Assembly (NCBI RefSeq): GCF_016920785.2
Contig: NW_024609857.1
Location: forward strand, 77,435,570 to 77,499,569
Direction of reading: 5' to 3'
DNA length: 64,000 nucleotides
Source of the DNA: Ixodes scapularis
Lineage: Eukaryota > Arthropoda > Arachnida > Ixodida > Ixodidae
Under the pieces are notes generated by a model that did no database searches, was not told where the DNA came from, and saw only the letters and a list, made by a program, of their open reading frames with translations. A program made the position numbers and the translations under genes. Position 1 is the stretch's first letter. Each line of letters begins with the position of its first letter. Shown here in pieces: positions 41,730-53,619 of the stretch.

Positions 41730-43870
41730 TCCGAGGTACCTCAGAGGCATGCCGACGTTCCTCGTCGTGGTGCTCAGCGCGCACAGAGGTCTGGACCGTC
41801 GGCGCATCGCTACACTGCCCCTCCAGCCGATGCACAACCAGCTGGCCTGCCAAGCGGAAGCGACTCGACTTCGCGACTTCCTTCTTCAGAGGCGGGATGG
41901 ACCAGAGTGGGAAGGCTTGGCAATCGGGATGCCCTTGTCGGTACCAACAAGTCGACCAAGATTGCAACTGTCGCACGCGGGCCCGTCAAAAGGGCCCTTT
42001 TTGTGTCTCGATTCCACCCGGACAATTCCAGTGACGATATCACCAATCTTCTGAGTAGCGTGGTGACCGACAAGGAACTGACATATATGCACCAGGCTCA
42101 AGAGCAAGTATTCATCTTATGCATCTTTCCACATTTCCGTAAGTGCCGCCAATTTTGACCCCATCAATGACCCATCGGTGTAGCCTGAAGGCTGCCTGTT
42201 CCGCCTTTTTCTCGCCACTCTAATTACGCTTGACGACGTTTTAGTCGCCATTATGAAGCTTACTCCCAAGAAGTCTTGCGGTCACGACGGTATCCCCTCA
42301 TTCATTGTAAAAGGCTGTGCAGATATTTTTTCTCCTTTGCTCGTTCACATATTTTCGTTTGTTTCTTAAATATTCTGTGTTTCCGAGCGCCCGGAAGAAA
42401 GGCGTTTTCATTCCGTTACTGAAATCAGAAAACCCTACCTCTGTGGCTAACTACAGACCCATCTCTTTGTTGCCGGCCTTACCTAAAGTTTTTGAAAAAG
42501 TTGTTCACATGCATCTGTTTAGCATCTTCAAACGAGCCATAGTTGAGAATCAGCATGGCTTCATGAGCGGCCGTTCCGTTGCAACTAGCCTTGTCCCTTT
42601 CCTGAGTGACGTGGCACCAAGAATTTCCTGTCGAGAACAAACTGATACAGTCTATCTCGATTGCAGTAAGGCCTTTGATTGTGTTAGTCATAAAATCATA
42701 CTTCGTAAATTATCTTTCATGGTTTAAGTGTATGTTAGTGTTCGTGGTTTTCTAGTCATCTTCGAGATAGAATAAACTGCGTTTCCCACGGGGGAGCCAT
42801 GTCGCATTCTTTTCGCTTCCCTCCAGAGTTTCGAAAGGTTCCAATTTAGGTCCTTTGCTTTTTAATGTATTTGTTAATCACATTTATGAAGTGAGACAGC
42901 ACTCCCCCCTGTCCCAGTTCGCTGACGATATGAAGCTGCATCGAAAAATTTATTGTCTTCATGACTGCGCCTTGCTGCAAATCGACGTCGATGCTATAAG
43001 AAAATGGTGTGTAGGTAATCAGATTTACCTAAATCTTCACAAAACGCGGGTCATCTCGTTCACACGCAAAACCCTTCCGGTTATTTTTGATTACTGTCTA
43101 GACAACGCTCTTACAAAACGTGTGTCGGTTGTGTAGGATCTTGGCGTTATGCTAGATGAAGAGCTGAACGTCAACAGCCATCTTGAAATGATCCTGTCAG
43201 CCTCTTATAAACTGTTGGGAATTGTTAGTCGCCTTAGTTCTGTGTTTCGCGATCCTTTATGTGTTTTTTTTTTTTTCTATTGTACAAAAGCCTTATTTTG
43301 CCCAAGTTAGACTTTGCTTCAGTTGTCGGGAACAACCTTAGTGCCACTGCTGCAGCGACGTTAGAGCGTGTCCAGAAACGATTTGCACGTACGTTCCACG
43401 TAAGACAAGACCTGCCCGAGCCCTACTCATATGTGAATGTGCTCAATCGCTTAGGACTGGTGGAGTTAAAAACAAGATGCGGCAGATGTGATCTCATATT
43501 TTTGTTCCAGTGTCTGCATCGGTATTATGACTGTCCTTTTATTGTGTCTTGCATCAGTCTAAATGTGCCTGTTAGATATTTTCGCAACGACCGCACGTTT
43601 GCCGTTAATCCCATGCATTGTTTTGCTCCTGTAGTTCGCATACAGAACTATTTCAGTGATCTAGATACGCACCTTAACTTTTTTAATGATGACGTCACAT
43701 CATCCAAGAAAAGCGTTGACAATCTGATTTAGTGCGTTGTCGCCGGGTCTTTTTCTGGATTTTGTTTTGTCGTTTTCACCTTTGTAATATGACTTGGGGC
43801 TCTACCGTCCTAGGCTTCTCGCTGTTGGCAGGCATTGAAAATAAAGAAATAAATATTGGTATAACGTATC
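41730..43870 (+). pseudogene. CR1/Jockey-like LINE, endonuclease deleted, many breaks
   Basis: 41730-42150 encodes the C-terminal part of a PHD-type LINE ORF1: a W-T-R-V-G segment, then KRALFVSRFHPDNSSDDITN and Q…VFILCIF, the usual ORF1 C-terminal nucleic-acid-binding region. Without an intervening endonuclease the sequence moves at about 42240 to a reverse transcriptase: KLTPKKSCGHDGIPSFI, PLLKSENPTSVANYRPISLL, ENQHGFMSGRSVATSL, VYLDCSKAFDCVSHKI (catalytic Asp kept), then LGPLLFNVFVNHI and QFADDMKL (catalytic D-D kept), broken by frameshifts and stops. 43290-43731 carries the C-terminal region (LPKLDFASVVGNN…LERVQKRFARTF…LGLVELKTRCGRCDL). It ends in AAATAAAGAAATAAAT (43840-43855). Clade between CR1 and Jockey unresolved. 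Confidence 0.75.
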
Positions 43871-43950
43871 ATGTTCCATTCGTTGGTGACCCAAAGAATA
43901 ATAATAATAAGAAAACAAGATTATAAGACAATCCTTCTGCGCAGATTGAC
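43868..43950. repeat. GGTGACCCAAA-(AAT)n-GACAATCCTT repeat
   Basis: TTCGTTGGTGACCCAAAGAA, then AAT repeats, then GACAATCCTTCTGCGCAGAT; nearly the same arrangement occurs at 28795-28885 directly upstream of the PHD-type ORF1. Possibly the 5' untranslated region of the CR1-type LINE or a separate small repeat. Confidence 0.55.
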
Positions 43951-44239
43951 TTGGAATCTTCATGCAGATTGAGGCCTTGAGGATTCATATGAAAATATAC
44001 TTAAACTTAGCTTATGTTTAAAAAAACACTTTATTAGATATGTTTTATATTTTAAATCCTATTATCAACATTCAAACTCAACGATTTATTGAGGACTAGC
44101 GCAGAGCATGCGAACCAAGCCGAAACTGGAATCAAATGGCACTGTTATGTGGATCCAAGTTCGCGAGGTGGTGCAAGTTTTAAAACTCAGCATTCACCAA
44201 TTCCTTCTTCATTGAACTGGATACCTCTGAGCTAACAGA

Positions 44240-45560
44240 TGTCAATTTGACCCTTTAGATGACAATATTTCAACAACTAAACCTATTACCATCGGTGTTC
44301 CTCAAGGCTCAATATTAGGTCCCTTTCTTTTTAATATATATTAATGACCTTGCAGCCTAGTTACAAAACGATTGTGTTCTTTATGGCGACGATACAAATA
44401 GTTTTATATCTAATGCAAGCGTGACAGAATTAAACACGGAAGCTAATAACACTTTAGAAAAGCTAGCTAAATGGCTAACCTATAACAAATTAGTTCGCAA
44501 TATAGCGAAAACAAACTACATACTTTTTGCCCCGAAAAACAAACAAATTTTAAACATACCTCAGATTTCATTTGCAAGTATGAACCTAACTCGAATGTAC
44601 CATACTAAATTTTTAGGACTAACACTTGACATTAAATTAACATGACATCATCACGTAAAAGACACCAGTAACAAAATATATCGAAACACACCAATTCTAT
44701 ATAAACTACAGCACATATTTTCCTTACGAGCCCTCCAAATGCTTTATCATAGGTTTGTTTATACTAACAATTCGCACAGGCTATTTATTTATGAATTTAC
44801 ATATAAAACAAACAAAACCCATAGAAATTGCCCCGAACACAGCACTACGAGTAATGCTAGTTGTTAATATGCGCGAAAGTGCTCAATTTGCATACCGCTT
44901 CCTCAACATTTTAGCAGTTCATCAATGCCTCGGTTATCGTATATCGTTATTAACATTTAAGTTAATCACCAATCAGATAACATGCTCTTCAATTAGTTTT
45001 ACTCATCAAGATGTCATGTATCCTCTACCTTCACATTCCCAAGCGTCATAGTCTGTACCATACGTACGAATTAATTATGGCGCTTTCACCTTCATTTACA
45101 TTGCCACTAAAATGTTGAACCCCCTACCACACAGCCTAACTGCCATGTCATCATTCTATATCTTTAAAAAGTCATACGTGCACACATACTATCTGCATGA
45201 TTCATCAACAATTTCTATGACCTCCGTCCCCCCACGATTCATTCTTCTCTCCTACGCACACCTTTCACACAATCTGAGAATCATACACACTGATATTGTC
45301 TTTCTTTTTTTTCTTCACTTTATAGCTTTTCTTCTCTTTCTTTTCAGTTGGTTTTATATTTTGATTATGTACATACCACAATCATGTTTCGTTTTTTTTA
45401 ATTTTTCTCTCGTTTATATATAATGGTGCTAACTTGATCGCTGACTAACCCTTTATTACCAAGGGGTCCCTTCAACACTATTCTTTTAAAACTTTGGCAC
45501 TCCCGTCTGAAATTATCTAACATCTTGTTTACAAAGAAAAACACATTTTGACTTGACTTC
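44240..45560 (+). pseudogene. Second LINE reverse-transcriptase remnant
   Basis: 44285-44345 reads TIGVPQGSILGPFLFNIY, reverse-transcriptase motif B, followed after a stop by CVLYGDDTNSF in place of the YADD box, then the thumb (LEKLAKWLTYNKLVRNIAKT…ILFAPKNK) and TKFLGLTLDIKL. Downstream frames to about 45200 resemble the degraded C-terminal region (…LYKLQHIFSLRALQMLYH…). 5' truncated, several stops, AT-rich. CR1/L2-like; different from the copy at 41730-43870. Confidence 0.65.
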
Positions 45561-47460
45561 TCCGCATTTCATGTGCTGTTTTTTGATAGCTTTGGTATTT
45601 CGTTTTTGACTAGGCGTTTAGTGTTTTATTTACTGTTTGCTTAAACTGAATCAGTCTGGTTTATAATCATCTCGCTTGTTCGATTACTTTGAAATTTCAC
45701 CCACTCCCCCCCCCCCCCCCCCCCCCCCCCCGCCTCCGTATGTATACAGCTTGTCCGGAAGGTTGGTTGAAGTTTTGCAGAGGTGGTAACATGTAACTTG
45801 TTTGCCTCACTGCTAATTTATTGATTGATATCATTGAGCAGACTACACATACGCTGAGTGTGATACCTAAACGAATAGTTACACTTCGATATACTGAGTA
45901 ATTGTACTTTATCAAAACGCTAATTTACCTATCCCTTTCATATACGATATAATTGCCCTCTAGGAGAAATAATTAGAGCTGTGGGGAACAAATAAAGTTT
46001 CAAATAACGCGCTCGCGGATGAACCTCCCAACTTTGCATTCACAACCGATAGAACCAAGAATTTCTTATAGGGTTCTTATTAAAAATGAGTGCATCACTT
46101 TGTCATTTATTGAAACAGAATCAGGTTCATTTAAATATAACGACTGAAAGATATGTAAATCTAAAAAGAAATTTCTTACCAGGACAGCATGTTCGAGGAC
46201 TTCTACAAAGGAGCCCAAAAACACACCAATCACTGTTTTAATTAAAAAAAATAAAGTGAAAGTTTGACGCTACAGCCGAACTGGTTTTACATTGAAATGT
46301 TTTTCGTTTTTTTTTTTTCGATACGCGGAGAGCAAAAATCCGTGCAGATCACCGTTTCCGGCTTCTATTTCTTATTCAAATCTCTAGCTGATTCCGCCCT
46401 CCTTTGGAACCGATTATAAGAAACAAAGCTGCGCCATTCTCTAACCGGGCAGTGATTGCCCCTGCAGTCTAATCGGAAGTAGTTATTTTTTTTTTAAGTC
46501 TAGCGTGCCGTCACAACACTTCCTGGATATGTTTTTATTTGTAAAGCAAGCCCTATTCTTCGAAAGAAGTCGACATTGAGGCTTGTCGTCTTTTTGTTGG
46601 AATGAATGAGTTCTGGGTACAATGGACAACTTTTGAAAGGCCGTCCATTCGTTGTCGGTCTTCCTTCTTTTGAAATGTGACACTCCCAACGAGTTTTATT
46701 CGCGGAATAAAAAGAACACGATTATTTTCTTCTTTTTTTCTCGATTCGGAACATTGTTGATCAGGGAGAGTGCAAGGGAATGAACTAGAAAGTCATGCCT
46801 TCATGCGAAAAACTAAAACAAATTTCAAAATTGAACTAATGTAAAAAAGTAAGAAAGACTTTTTTTTTCGCGTTTCAGTTAAAAAAAAAGAAATAAAAAA
46901 GCACACTGACAGCGGTGACATTTTTGAAGGGAGTCTATTCTGTAGGAAGATATATGTGAAGTCGATACTGCAAGGAGAGAAATCTTGTAAAAGAAGGCAC
47001 GCCACTCTTGTTTGACGCACAGCAAATGGTGCATCAGGGTCCCACTTTTAAGAAGAGGATCCAGTTGAGAATCAATTTATAGTTCTTTAAATTCTATTTT
47101 AATTACTGTATTTTTTTCTAGTACCGCGTTAAGAATTTGATTCATAAAGTGTTGTGTTCCTGACTAAACTTGTTAAGACAATACTCTATTAAGCTCTGAA
47201 CGATTTTTACTTGCCATGAAGACAATACTCTATGTCGCAGGTCTACATTTCACTTGGTTACTATACACTACTGCACACTTCTAGAGTCTATACGAAGGGC
47301 TCACTCGGATTGCCGACTTCTTATTAAACCAAAAAAAAAAAAAAAAAAACTTCCTGGTGAAAGGCACTCTTAGGGTGATAGAAAAAGAAGTCGGGGCTCC
47401 AATCCACGCTGTGACGGTGGTTGGCCAGCGAAACTGTTGTATCACCTTCAACGATTTATC
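45561..47460. other. No gene seen; poly-C 26-mer
   Basis: AT-rich DNA with a 26-base C run (45706-45731), a poly-A (47330-47349) and no motif-bearing frames. Nothing else could be supported. Confidence 0.5.
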
Positions 47461-47467
47461 ACTGCAC

Positions 47468-47697
47468 TATAGACCCTTTTCATGGCAAACGCCACCAGGC
47501 GGTTCTCCAGACTTTGACATCCCAGAGAACTTCCGGTTCATAAAAAAATGAACAAAGCCCACTCTAACAGTGATGCTTGAAATGTAGATAAAACGTTTAA
47601 TCACCAGCTCTACAGGTGAACACCAGAAGAACAAAGAAATGCGAGGTCTGTTAAAAATTTTCAAATATTCTTGTAAACCAACTTGCCTCCTCCAAGA
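47468..47697. repeat. Dispersed repeat X, copy 1
   Basis: ATAGACCCTTTTCATGGCAA…CTTCCGGTTCATAAAAAAATGAACAAAGCCCACT…CTTGTAAACCAACTTGCCTCCTCCAAGAC; aligns over about 230 bp with 51969-52206. Unassigned; probably a terminal fragment of a DNA element. A few short frames overlap it. Confidence 0.65.
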
Positions 47698-47936
47698 CGA
47701 TAAATTGACCTTCTGAGGGCCCTCGTTAAATTTTTAACTTTGATGTACGTGTAGCATTTAAACTTTCTACCACTGGTGAAATAAGCAAGCTTGACGGGAT
47801 TGCAAAGACGGAGCGACCTGAAGTCGCTCGGGACGCAGGAAGCAGCTCATATTTGTAAACAGCAAGAGGGCGTGTACTAAATGATTGACGAAAGCAAATG
47901 CACTGTACCAAAACTTTTTATTCATGGAAGGCTAGT

Positions 47937-50325
47937 GCACTCTAAAAAAAGGGCGTCATGGGGTACACCCATAGGGGGTGTAAGTGCTTGTCACATATAC
48001 TACACCCTTTGGGGGAATACTTGTACACTCCAAATATGGGAGTATGTGTACACCCCTTGGTGTGGTGCACATGTACACCTTTTTTACAGAAATCTCACTC
48101 GAAAGGAACACAGGTGCACCCCATTAAAGGTTTACGGCTACACCTCTTTCTACACCCAATGAAATGAAAGGGAACACAGATGCACCCCATTCGAAGGTGT
48201 ACCATTGCACCGCTTCATAAACCCGCCTCACTCAAAGGGAACACAGATGCACCCCGCTCAAGAGTGTACAATTACTCCCCTTTCTACACCTACTGCTCCC
48301 AAAGGGAACACAGGAGCACCCCGTTCGATAATGTACTGTTATACCTCTTTCTGCACCCACTGAATTCGAAGAAAACACAGATGCACCCGATTCAAAGGTG
48401 CATGGTCACACCGCTTAATGCAACCGCTTCATAACTAACTTCATAAACCTATTTAAGACATCAAGGAAATCCTTAAAAATGTTTGCACCCCGGTGATTGC
48501 AAAAAGACAGGTAAACGGACACACGGGATTGTTTTCAAACCTCATAGAAGTTTATTAGACAGCCTATTCCGTAAACAAGTACAAACTTGCAAGCAATCCG
48601 TGATATGTGAAGAGGTACGAAGGAGCTGTTACACAACTGAGAAGATTACTAAGCAAACAAGAACCGGGGGTCAGTCTTAGGTAGTGTCTTTTCTCCTAGC
48701 AGCCGGCAGAATTATTTCCACGAAATTCCACCGGCAGTCGCCATTCATTCATCGAACGACGTTTCATCGACAGCTAAGATTAGCCTTTCCTATATTAACT
48801 TCTCTTTTTTTTTCTTGTAATGAGCCGCCCCAGAATGTATCCGCAAAGTGACGTGTACAGGTGGGACGGGTGGGTTAACATTTTTGTGATGAGACGCCGC
48901 AGACTGTCGCCACGAAGCGGCGTGAACGGGTGGGCTAATTCGGTGAGCACGCGCCACGGATACAAGCGCGACATAATGTCGCTACAGCGTGCATTTCGCG
49001 TAACGAGTGACGATGAAACGTTAGTGTCGATGAAACGTGTCTATAAAACATGTATAAACGAAAACGTGTTTTCGCAAAACGCTGGGCGAATAAGAAAGTC
49101 ACTAGTCTACCCACAGTTGTCACATGATTGTAGACAGCTAATGGCAGGCGACTGCCAATAAAATTTCGGTGAAATTATTCTCCCGGCTGCTAGAAAATAG
49201 ACACTGCCTAATTCTAGAGGTAATCCGGAATGGAACGATCAATTGTTGTGAAGGAGTAGGTTACAGTGCACATACGATGAAAATACCAGACTTGAAATAT
49301 GTAATCCGTGATATATGTCGACACGGGCACTGCAGAACCACACAAAAACGAAAAGAAAGCGGTCCGTGAGGATTCAACACGATGTGGCAGAAGCAGTAAT
49401 TTGCCGAACCGAATACTAAACGCAGCACACGAATTGATTGGGCTTTCTATTTTTAAGAGATCGCTTGATGCCGATATACGCGTAGGACTTTTCAAACACT
49501 GGGAATCTTAGTACACTCGAACATGTTGTCGCAGACGAAATCTACGGCAGCCCCGCTGGTCGCAGCACAGCACATAAGGAACTAGGCCGGGAAGCAGACA
49601 TTCCGTGGTCGGAAAAAACCACTAAGTCAACCGTGAAACCTTTACCACATGATCCCGTTCCTGCCGTTACCTGCTTCTACACAGCGGGATCGAGGGATAA
49701 AAAAGCCTCCGGTTCATTGGTCCGGCGACTACGCACCTTCTTTCACGCTTTTAGCTTAGGGAGAGAAAGAAAAAAGAGCGAAGTAGAAATATAGCAGCTC
49801 CTTCAATGCCAAAAGGGGGGCGCCACCACAAAGGCTTATCTTCAGGGGCAACCCAACAATGAACAGAACGAGAGGATTTGTCTTTTATATCCTCTTGAAA
49901 GTTCGACCCAAAGTGAATAGTGCAGTGGATGCTATCCGTGGCCTCGGCCTTCAGGCAGGTGCCGTGCTCTGCCTCATCTCTTGTTTGGAGGCTGAAGTCA
50001 CGTGATCCTACCCGGAGACCCGATTGGCCTAAAACAAGCATAGCGTCCACTCTACAGTCAATACCTAGTGAACAAGATAGCTCCACACTTCCTAAGAAAC
50101 TGCCCAACCCAAAAAGTGACCTCCAAGGGGAATCCAAGCACAAGCTGATCGGGGCGGGTGGCTAGCGTGGCGGTGCACTGACACACCTAGAGGTTCTTAA
50201 GGGAGAGGAGGATGCTCATTGCCGGTGTACAACTACACTGGCTGGGTAACGGAGGGTGCATCTTTCAGAAAAAGGGTGCATGTGCGCCTGATGCACCCGA
50301 ATACACCCTTTTTTTCTTAGAGTGT
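47937..50325. mobile_element. ACACTCTAAG-type element with GGGTGTACACC words
   Basis: Left end GCACTCTAAAAAAAGGGCGT (47937), right end CCCTTTTTTTCTTAGAGTGT (50325). The private word GGGTGTAC/GTACACCC and GGTGCA/TGCACC fills both subterminal zones (47955-48070; 50255-50310). 48065-48425 is a tandem array of units of about 62 bp (AAGGGAACACAGATGCACCC…). Pairing of the two ends is inference. The interior holds uncharacterised frames (48820-49511) and no transposase I can recognise. Confidence 0.5.
48820..49161 (+). CDS. Unrecognised 113-codon frame
   Basis: MSRPRMYPQSDVYRWDGW… to …QLSHDCRQLMAGDCQ-stop. The part VSMKRVYKTCINENVFSQNA faintly recalls the x-Y-x-x-C-(I/M)-N-x pattern in the N-terminal half of M13 (neprilysin-like) metallopeptidases, and a later frame (49308-49508) ends with SLDADIRVGLFKHWES. 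No HExxH or other catalytic motif is visible. Could be captured or decayed exon sequence inside the element, or chance. Confidence 0.2.
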   Translation: MSRPRMYPQSDVYRWDGWVNIFVMRRRRLSPRSGVNGWANSVSTRHGYKRDIMSLQRAFRVTSDDETLVSMKRVYKTCINENVFSQNAGRIRKSLVYPQLSHDCRQLMAGDCQ

Positions 50326-51440
50326 GACATCACTCCCCACATCGCAAGCTGCGGTCGCCGCGGGAGCGTACGCGATTGTAATATTTACTGGGAAACGTAT
50401 GCGGCGAGCGCTACGTGCTTCGCATTGTTATCGGGAGCGCCTTGTTATCAATTATGTGGCTCGGATGCTTATTTGGTGCTTGTTCTTTACCGAAACGTAT
50501 GCTGTGCTGTATGTTGCATGTGTGATATGCACTTTTCGCTTCAATCGCTGAAGGATTTTCTTCTTTTTTTTTTTTTTGTGAGGACGCTGACACAAAGAAA
50601 TTAAAGAAATCCGACCTGCGAGTCACATGCAGCTTCGCGGTAAAATACGATAACCAACTAACATATTTCACTCCACAGCATATGATATCCTGCTCAGTTT
50701 AGTTATAGATTATGCGCTGTCCATTTATCGACCGGCGAGCGCAGTGCTTCCGGATACGATGCTACAAATGCCTGGACGTCTTAATTTTAGATAATTTGTC
50801 TCGGGACAAATAACAGTCCCTAAAATGATGTAAGCCTTACGTTAGATTCCTAGATTTCGAAATATTAAGACACCCCACCGGGGATTACACTAACTTCTTC
50901 TGAAACCACTACAGAAGGATTAGTATGCCGAAGTTAGATTTCATCGAAAGTAAAACTCAAGAATTTTTTTTTACTAGTTAATGTCATGACTCACTCACGC
51001 CGTTAATAAACCAAGCATATCTAACTTCTTACACACACTCCGAAAACTATTATAAATAGATAGCCCCCAGCCCTTTGAAATCACCACAGACAACCTACAT
51101 ACCGTCCCTGACAGCCTATTTAAGTTCCATACGGGGTATTCGCGCCAGTTGCCGCCACCGTGACGGGTAAAGAGGAATATTTACGGTTCTCGTATCTTGT
51201 GTTTGGCTGGATGCGCGACGACTCTTGGTTTACTATCGAGCAATTGAGTGATAGCTATACGCTTCAAAAAAACTCTGTGTCGTGCTTTTGAATGGCCGGT
51301 GCCCACTCTCAGGAGCAGAATGTCACAAGTGAAGTTCTTTCAACTATCTCGAAGCGACGGACGCCACCGACGCCGCCGAGCCGGGGTGATCGCAGGAAGG
51401 CGGCATTAGCAGATTGTTCCAGCCTACGCACTAAACATCA
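50326..51440. other. No gene seen
   Basis: Mixed AT-rich DNA with a poly-T (50560-50577); frames of up to 130 codons at 50212-50604 are low-complexity at their ends and have no known motif. Confidence 0.4.
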
Positions 51441-51448
51441 ACATAAGA

Positions 51449-51620
51449 TAAAGGGTGTAAATGGCTTGTTCTATAACTAGCACCCATATTGGTATAGCAA
51501 AAACGCCCTAAGAGAAGGGTGTTATTCCGAACACCCTTAAAGGAAGGCGTTATTCCGTACACCCTTAAATTGAGATGGGATTCCACACTGCACCTTTTTA
51601 TTAGGGTGTTATTACAGCAG
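51449..51620. repeat. AGGGTGTTATTCC repeat cluster
   Basis: GAAGGGTGTTATTCCGAACA, ACACCCTTAAAGGAAGGCGT, GTACACCCTTAAATTG and TTAGGGTGTTATTACAG recur at about 30 bp. Subterminal zone of another ACACTCTAAG-type element whose outer end was not found. Confidence 0.5.
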
Positions 51621-51968
51621 TTCGCCCGCTAAACTGTGTGCACTACCACCGGAAAGGGTAGTAAAAAGGCGCAATGAACAACACTCATAAAATAGGGTGT
51701 AATGACCCAAAAGAGTGCACGGAAAAGATTAGTGCAAATGAATCGAAACATGCCAGATTCACTTTTTATGTTTCGATCAAGATTCCACCAGGCTCTGCTG
51801 AATTCCCTATTGACGATTGCAAGCAAGTTACCTGGCGGTCGCCATGTCTATACTCGTGCGGAAAATTGCAAGCAATTAGAAGCTTGCCAAAGGCCAAAGC
51901 TACGTTCATGCGCACTCACATGCTTGAGCTCATGGGGAACCACTGAGGCGCCATACTTGCAAGTGATC

Positions 51969-52206
51969 ATAGACCCTTTTCATGACAAACAAAAGCAGGC
52001 GGTGCTACTATCTTTGACGTCCCGGAGAACTGCCGGTTCATAAAAAGAATGAACAAACCCCACTTTAGCATAAAACACTGCTGCTTCGAATTTCAATGAA
52101 TCGTTTAACCACCACTTCTTCAGGGGAACACCAAAATAAAGCAAAAGCTCGAGATATCTTAAAATTGTTTTGATGTTCTTGTGAACCAACTTGCTTTCTC
52201 CAAGAC
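51969..52206. repeat. Dispersed repeat X, copy 2
   Basis: ATAGACCCTTTTCATGACAA…CTGCCGGTTCATAAAAAGAATGAACAAACCCCACTTTAG…CTTGTGAACCAACTTGCTTTCTCCAAGACC; same family and orientation as 47468-47697. Confidence 0.65.
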
Positions 52207-52496
52207 CTTCAAGATACCATGACACGGTTTTTCTATTTTCGCTAAATGCTACTCAGAATCACTCTCTAAAGTCAATAACCGAATAAACTTGCCAGCTATG
52301 GCAGTCGGCAAATAAATTCAAGAAATATGGGCATCCTTCGTTCCCTGAACTCGGAGCCGGAACGAGCGGCCATGTGGCCTGGTGCGTATCCTGTGCCGCC
52401 AAGGTAGATCATAGCCACGCGCTGGGGTCGGCATTGTTAGAGTTTGGTTATTCTCAGCACCACAGTGGTTGGACACGAGCCACTACCCGAGCGTTC

Positions 52497-53087
52497 GCCG
52501 AGGCCAACGTTACTAAAACACTCAGTTGGGAAAATCCCATAGAGACAGCTTTCAAAAAGTGGCCCCAATCTGTCTCCGAGCACCGAGCTAATGACGAACA
52601 CAACGCCACCATTTCTCCCGCAGAGGCCATTCGAGGAACTGCACTTGACTTTTCATACGGCTTAAAGAACAGATACAGCGGAAGAGGTTACAGGGGTGCC
52701 ACCCCCGTCTCCCCGGCGGACGCGCCACGTTCAACTACCGAAGTTAAAATGCACCTAGGGCGGGACGCGCTACCTGAAAGGCCCGCTGAGGCATGGTTGT
52801 ATAAAAACAATATTAATTGTGCCGCAAAACCCTGCAAACTAAAGATTTTAAAAACATAACGCGCCCCTCTTTTTGTACTAAACTCCAATAAATTTCATAC
52901 AAAAAGAGTCTTTTTCGTTTGTTTTTACGCAAAAACAGGCTTTCAAAAAGCTCAAGGTGACCACAGTACAGACAAATGATAAAGAGTGGCGCTGTTGTCG
53001 CATTTAGCTCGGTCTCGGTGGACGCCAGCGGCCCAGGTTTCGACGGCGAGTTTCCCAACTGAGTCTTTTAGTAACGTTGGCCGAGGC
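52497..53087. repeat. 590-bp segment bounded by 37-bp inverted repeats
   Basis: GCCGAGGCCAACGTTACTAA…CACTCAGTTGGGAAA (52497-52533) is mirrored at 53051-53087 (TTTCCCAACTGAGTCTTTTAGTAACGTTGGCCGAGGC) with two or three mismatches. The frame 52374-52859 crosses it and has no domain. May be the inner part of a longer foldback element. Confidence 0.65.
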
Positions 53088-53197
53088 ATTGATTGTTTCT
53101 AGCCAAACTCGAGCGCTCACGCACTTCTCGTGTGCATCTATAGGCCGTGCTCGATTGTCGTCAGGCGAGTCGTTTAGATTCCACAATGACGTCATCA

Positions 53198-53617
53198 ACA
53201 CTCTAAGGAATACGAGGTGTATAGGGGTGCACCCCTTGTCTCATTTGTAGCACCCCAAAACAAAAATGCGACGTTCAGTCCTAAGACGTCGAACCGACGA
53301 TACCAACTTTCAAGAGCGGCTTGATAGTCGGCCGACACAATTTACTAAAATAGCTATATAATGTACGCATTAAAGGCCGCAGTAAAACTATCAAGGTTTT
53401 TTTTTGTTGACTCAGCTGCAAAACCTCAATATTTCTTTCTTAGTCTTTGATACGCACATCATCTATTTAGTACGTTATATCCAACAGCTACCAAGCCACT
53501 CGTAAAAATTGGTATCGCCAGCTCGAAGTCACTGGACTGAACATCCAAATGTAGTTTTGGAGTGCTAGATATGGGACAGTGGGTGTATCCCTATACACCC
53601 CATATTTCTAAGAGTGA
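53198..53617. mobile_element. Intact ACACTC-type MITE, 420 bp
   Basis: Left end ACACTCTAAGGAATACGAGG, right end CCCCATATTTCTAAGAGTGA. Private words GGTGTATAGGGGTGCACCCC at left and GGGTGTATCCCTATACACCC at right are mirror images. The body aligns with the copy that is split by the LTR element at 13180-16577. Non-coding. Confidence 0.7.
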
Positions 53618-53619
53618 AG

